Origin: Polytrichum commune
Taxonomy: Eukaryota > Streptophyta > Polytrichopsida > Polytrichales > Polytrichaceae
DNA length: 64,000 bases
Assembly: GCA_950295325.1 (NCBI GenBank)
Contig: OX485805.1
Coordinates: 55,328,758 to 55,392,757, forward strand
Direction of reading: 5' to 3'
Shown here: positions 60,238-64,000 of the stretch, in pieces
Layout of the letters: each line of letters begins with the position of its first letter
Position numbering within the stretch: position 1 is the stretch's first letter
Position numbers and translations under genes: made by a program
The notes under the pieces: generated by a model
What the model was told of the DNA's origin: nothing
Databases searched by the model: none
The model's input: the letters and a program-made list of their open reading frames with translations, nothing else

Positions 60238-61257
60238 GGTATAGATGTTGGCGTCATCTTATAGGTGGTTCTCATTTGCTCATGGTAAATGTGAGAGTTC
60301 ACCCGGTTGAGAAAGCCTATTATGGTCCACATAACTAGGAATTATGTAAATAATTGTTCAAAAAAATTAACTTAGATGAGAGTGTATGTGTACCCACACA
60401 CTTTGAAAATAAGTGTGGTTGAAACACCATCATGAATGAGTCTTTCACACACAATACATGCTCTAATACATGGAGGAGCGGTGTTTTTTTGTCTATGACC
60501 GGATGACAGTTCCGGCCATAGGAAAAAGGTCATGCCCCTCCCATGCATAACAACTTTAGTAACATTTATGATTACTCTGAAAATTTGCATAACACCCAAA
60601 CACACCATATCCTAAACATCTACCGTTGGATTTTTTTAAAGTTGGACACAGTCTGACAAACATTTTGGAATATTAAACTCTAGGGGGTAGGACAATCCTC
60701 TTGGGACGGAGGGAGTAGCATTAATGTGCAAGGTGCCAAATTAAATGATTTTTCAAGCATCTACTTACACAATCAATACAATTTCAACGTTGGCTTACAA
60801 ATAAAGCAAGCATGAGAATGAAGAGTTTCTTCGCATCACATGCTATTTGAGAACAAAGCAAGGGGCAAGACTCATTATTTATGTGTAGGCCACGAAATGC
60901 GCCCACTAGAGTTGCTTAACTTACATTATTTATTTGTCTGTATTGGATTCCTTGAATTTGCTTGACCATTCGACCGACACACGTCTATATGCTCAACAAG
61001 TTCATAATAGGTGGAAACAAGTTAGGTGCACTTTGTCCTTTGTGACCAGCATCTTCTATATAAGTTAATGAGCCCCCTCCTTAAGCCCACCTCCCAAAAC
61101 GGAAGACATCACATCTTACCATGTATTAAAGGCCTACTTACAATATATAGTAAAAAATAACCACAATCTTCACATTCTAAATTTTGTCTTTGGTTGAGAA
61201 ATGAGTGGCGGTCTCATTTTGTTTTACATAAGGTTGGAGTAAATAAAAATGAATGAG
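60238..61257. other. No gene seen; solitary Stowaway-type end
   Basis: I see no gene. GGGACGGAGGGAGTAG at 60703..60718 matches the well-known terminus of Stowaway MITEs (CTCCCTCCGTCCC on the other strand), but no partner end was found within about 400 bases. Confidence 0.5.
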
Positions 61258-61437
61258 AAATGAGACTTATTATTTGGAAATACACAATGCTATATCTATG
61301 AGCTACATATCTTATGTTTTACCAACAAGTGTTAAATTGGTTGTTTGAACATTATAACACAATAACAACCTCGCATGGTAAAAACATTACATCAACACTA
61401 TGTAAATCCAAATAGTAAGTGACACTAAATAGAAGAT
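61258..61437. mobile_element. TA-flanked MITE family E, copy 5 (ends eroded)
   Basis: Strongly similar to copy 1 (33262..33483): TTATTATTTGGAAATACACA, GTTAAATTGGTTGTTTGAAC and AATAGTAAGTGACACTAAAT. The outermost bases of the left end are lost, so it is a decayed member. Confidence 0.7.
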
Positions 61438-61614
61438 TTTTTCGTCAAGTAAAGAGAAGATTTCATGGCCGGGAATGAAATGACCAACCACTCCATTTGG
61501 TTTTGGGTACCTCTCCACTACCATCCAGTAATTTGGGGGTCATCTTGGACCAATGCCTGTCATTTTTAGAATTTTTTAAAAAAATATTCTCCATTAAAAA
61601 CACTACTTCTAGGT

Positions 61615-61765
61615 CTAAGTCCGCTTTACACTATGTCCCATTACCAACGCTTTAAAAAAGTGACGGGGATTCTCTTTGTCACACTCTTGGACCGCAGACC
61701 ATGACCACGATAAATCCTAAATCATTTGTTTTTCTCATGGTCCTTCCTCACGTGTGGAAAATTAA
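61615..61765. mobile_element. Short relative of the 1.2-kb element
   Basis: Left end CCGCTTTACACTATGTCCC resembles the GGCGGTTTACACTATGGACC terminus. About 120 bases on, CATGGTCC and GTGTGG echo its complement. No target duplication could be settled. Confidence 0.4.
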
Positions 61766-62006
61766 CCCTAACAACAACCCATGAGCAAGATAACTTAGGC
61801 CTAATGGCCTTGCATTCACGTTAGTGAAAACACCAATGTTTGGTTTTCTCTCTTCTTTTCTTATGGTGACTCCATATTGATATAAATTGTGGATGGCCTC
61901 TTCATTCATGAATCCTGCAATTGTGTTGGTTTGTTTAGGTGTGTTGGATGTGGCAATATTTTTCCTTTCCACAAATGAAACTATTTCATTGCAAAATAAA
62001 AGGGAA

Positions 62007-62024
62007 GGGGGGGGGGGGGGGGGG
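62007..62024. repeat. Poly-G run of 18
   Basis: Eighteen consecutive G on the plus strand. It makes Pro/Gly runs in overlapping frames (61748..62092 minus; 61887..62075 plus), which I do not accept as genes. Confidence 0.9.
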
Positions 62025-62605
62025 TTGAAGAAGAGAAGCCACCATGAATGTGCCGATGGTTTGGTGAAGATTTGAAGCATGTGGGAGGACATAATTTATG
62101 ATTTTAAAATCATGACGATTGCTTCATAGGTAAATTTGAAATATGTTGTATTCACCTTTAAAGGCCTTGTGTGGGATAAATGTTCTCTTATAAAAATAGA
62201 ATCACATTAGGGTCGAAGACCAAAGAAGCTTCAAAATTGACCAATCTTATTGGTTGAAAGTAAAATTTTGGATCCAAGGATTTTACATTAGATAGGGTCC
62301 GAGTCCAAAGTATAAGAAAATTCCCACCAAATGTTGTCACTTCCAATTCAAGAGAATACTTGATCCAATGTAAGTGGCAGTAAACTTCTTCTTCTTCTTC
62401 TTTTGCTTTTGTTTTTGTTTTTGTTTTGTTTTCAAATGGACAGACTCCTTGTTGTGTAGAAGCCCCCTTGACTTACACTCCAGTAGTTGTTATGTTGGCC
62501 TTTCTTCTCCCTTGATGATTGTACAATTTATCAAGCTCCAAAACCAATAGTTTATTTATGGCCTATATTTTGCTATAAATTAAACATTGCACATGATGGA
62601 CTAAG

Positions 62606-62850
62606 GGTTGGTCTACCCATGGACCATGAAGTCGAATCATGGAAGATGGCTTTTTCCCACGGTCCGATTTCTTAAAAAAATCAATTTATAAAGCCTTTGG
62701 GCACCTCACTAGGTGTAAACCGAATGTGAATAGAAGAATGATCATGCACCAAAAAGTGAATGTGCTGATTTTTTTAATATATGATCAAAAAGGGCAGTTT
62801 TGAAAAACAATCAAGTTTGACCATTCTCTTGTCTTCTCTTGGCTTCACTT
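62606..62850 (-). mobile_element. Diverged inverted copy of the right part of the 1.2-kb element
   Basis: The reverse complement matches 56281..56666. Shared landmarks are CCATGGACCATGAAGTCG, GGTGTAAACCGAATGTG, TGCTGATTTTTTTAATATA, AAAAAGGGCAGTTTTG and GACAAGAGAATG-type sequence. The left part of the element is not found beyond 62850, so it is truncated or the two elements are composites. Confidence 0.7.
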
Positions 62851-63689
62851 ATCAAAATCAAATGAATTGCACAAGTGTGGATGCAACAATGAGTTATTTG
62901 TACGTAAGATTGTTGATGAAGAGCTTAATTTACATGTGTTGAATAGGAACATTTCAAATGCAATGAATGCAATCCACGCTCCAAACCCACAAACAACATG
63001 GCCAATGTCTAAGCACTATAACATGAATGAACCACTAAAGGAAAGCAACCTTGGCTAAATCTACAAGAGCTGATGTTGCACTTAAGGCAAAACAAACTTC
63101 AATAATAAACCCTTAACTTCTCGAAGCATATTGTGGTTTCATTAGATCATCTATAAAAAGAAATTTTAAAGAAAATTTTATAGAAATTAATTTTTATTGC
63201 ACCTAAAAGAAAATTGTAGGTGATGATTTTGAGATCATATCAATACGGTAGTAATATTTTGGTAATGTTCATAGACTGATTATGATCAATTTAGAATCAT
63301 TAAATTTCAAGAAATTGTGATAAATTTATGTGATAAATTAAGGTTCAAACTATCAAGATTATATTAAGAACATGTATGCACTTTGAGGTAAGAAGAAAAG
63401 TCCCAAAAAAACATGACAATTTTCAATCAATATAATATGAAGTTACTATATATTGTAATGTATCAACAAGAGGAAATTTAGTTCAATCTTGACTGTAAAG
63501 ATTTCATGTAAACAACCATCTTTTCAAATTGGAATGGGATCAAGGCCATTGCCAAAAACACTTCATGAGGAACACAATGATACCTACAGTGATTTTCCTA
63601 GCACCTTCTTCTTGGAAAAAATTGCCTTCAATAGTCATTTTAAAGCTGAAAAATGGCTTCTCAAGAAGTTAAGGGTTCAACATAGGTGG
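62851..63689. other. No gene seen
   Basis: I see no gene; plus-strand frames of 63 and 67 codons lack domains. Confidence 0.5.
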
Positions 63690-64000
63690 TGAGGTGTGCA
63701 AAAACTATAGTAGAGGCGTCAATAACCAACCACTGAAGAGATTTTGCACCAAATTTGGAGAAGCAGAAGGTAGTGCAAATCTTTCCCGCATAGGAAGATA
63801 TAAATTAGGAGGATTGCATTTTTTTGGTAAATTTATTCCTTAAAGTATTGTGAATTTTTGAAGCCAAAAGTTAGCTCTAACATATTACCAATGTCTGGAA
63901 TCTGCCATAACCGCTCACTTTGAGATGAATCTCTCCTCACTTTAGCACTCAAAACGAGGGACATGTGTCATGACATTATTGATTCCCGACATGATTAAAA
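63690..64000 (+). repeat. Dispersed repeat N, copy 2 (cut by window end)
   Basis: Direct copy of 58370..58740, with substitutions throughout. The window ends inside it. Confidence 0.75.

Noticed and set aside
1-64000. A multi-gene cluster or novel defence/biosynthetic system
   Set aside because: Only one intact gene was found; the remaining protein-like pieces are isolated, broken and transposon-like.

Overview
This window looks like nuclear DNA of a land plant with a large, repeat-rich genome. It is AT-rich and has no operon-like gene packing. It carries plant-type CCCTAAA telomere repeats at an interstitial site near 47.83 kb, tRNA-derived SINE and LINE remnants, many small terminal-inverted-repeat (TIR) elements, and one spliced gene for a plant-type heavy-metal-associated (HMA) domain protein. 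I cannot place it below land plants from sequence alone. Nothing suggests a prokaryote, plasmid, phage or organelle.

Only one gene looks intact. It is on the minus strand at 24459..26243, in four exons, and encodes 293 residues: a short Gly-rich N-terminus, one HMA domain with the M-x-C-x-x-C metal site, and a long Tyr/Asp/Arg/Gly/Ser-rich tail. Splice junctions and reading frame agree at all three introns. The last intron holds a second copy of its own 3' splice-site region. Using that copy would end the protein after five more residues.

The rest is layered, decaying mobile DNA. From left to right: dispersed repeats and a local duplication (5.3 to 7.2 kb); a 160-bp tandem array (10.9 to 11.6 kb); an 8-bp-TSD MITE (13.0 kb); two inverted copies of a TA-flanked element, one inside a tandem array of about 205-bp units (15.4 to 17.4 kb); a 231-bp duplication, a SINE and a TIR element (18.9 to 20.2 kb); the HMA gene (24.4 to 26.5 kb); a long foldback (30.4 kb); a cluster of three 220-bp TA-flanked MITEs (33.2 to 34.5 kb); a seven-unit array of about 150 bp split by a second 8-bp-TSD MITE (38.8 to 40.3 kb); transposase-like and LINE coding remnants (40.6 and 42.9 to 43.7 kb); a third 8-bp-TSD MITE (44.9 kb); a tight hairpin (53.4 kb); a 1.2-kb element with perfect 29-bp TIRs (55.4 to 56.7 kb); and further MITEs and dispersed repeats to the end.

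The genes do not form a pathway. The main interest is the HMA gene's decoy splice site, the two tandem arrays that record transposon insertions precisely, the families of short TIR elements and several long hairpins. I found no convincing new multi-gene system. Repeat boundaries were judged by eye, so dispersed-repeat edges are good to perhaps 10 to 30 bases; TIR element ends with stated target duplications are meant to be exact.
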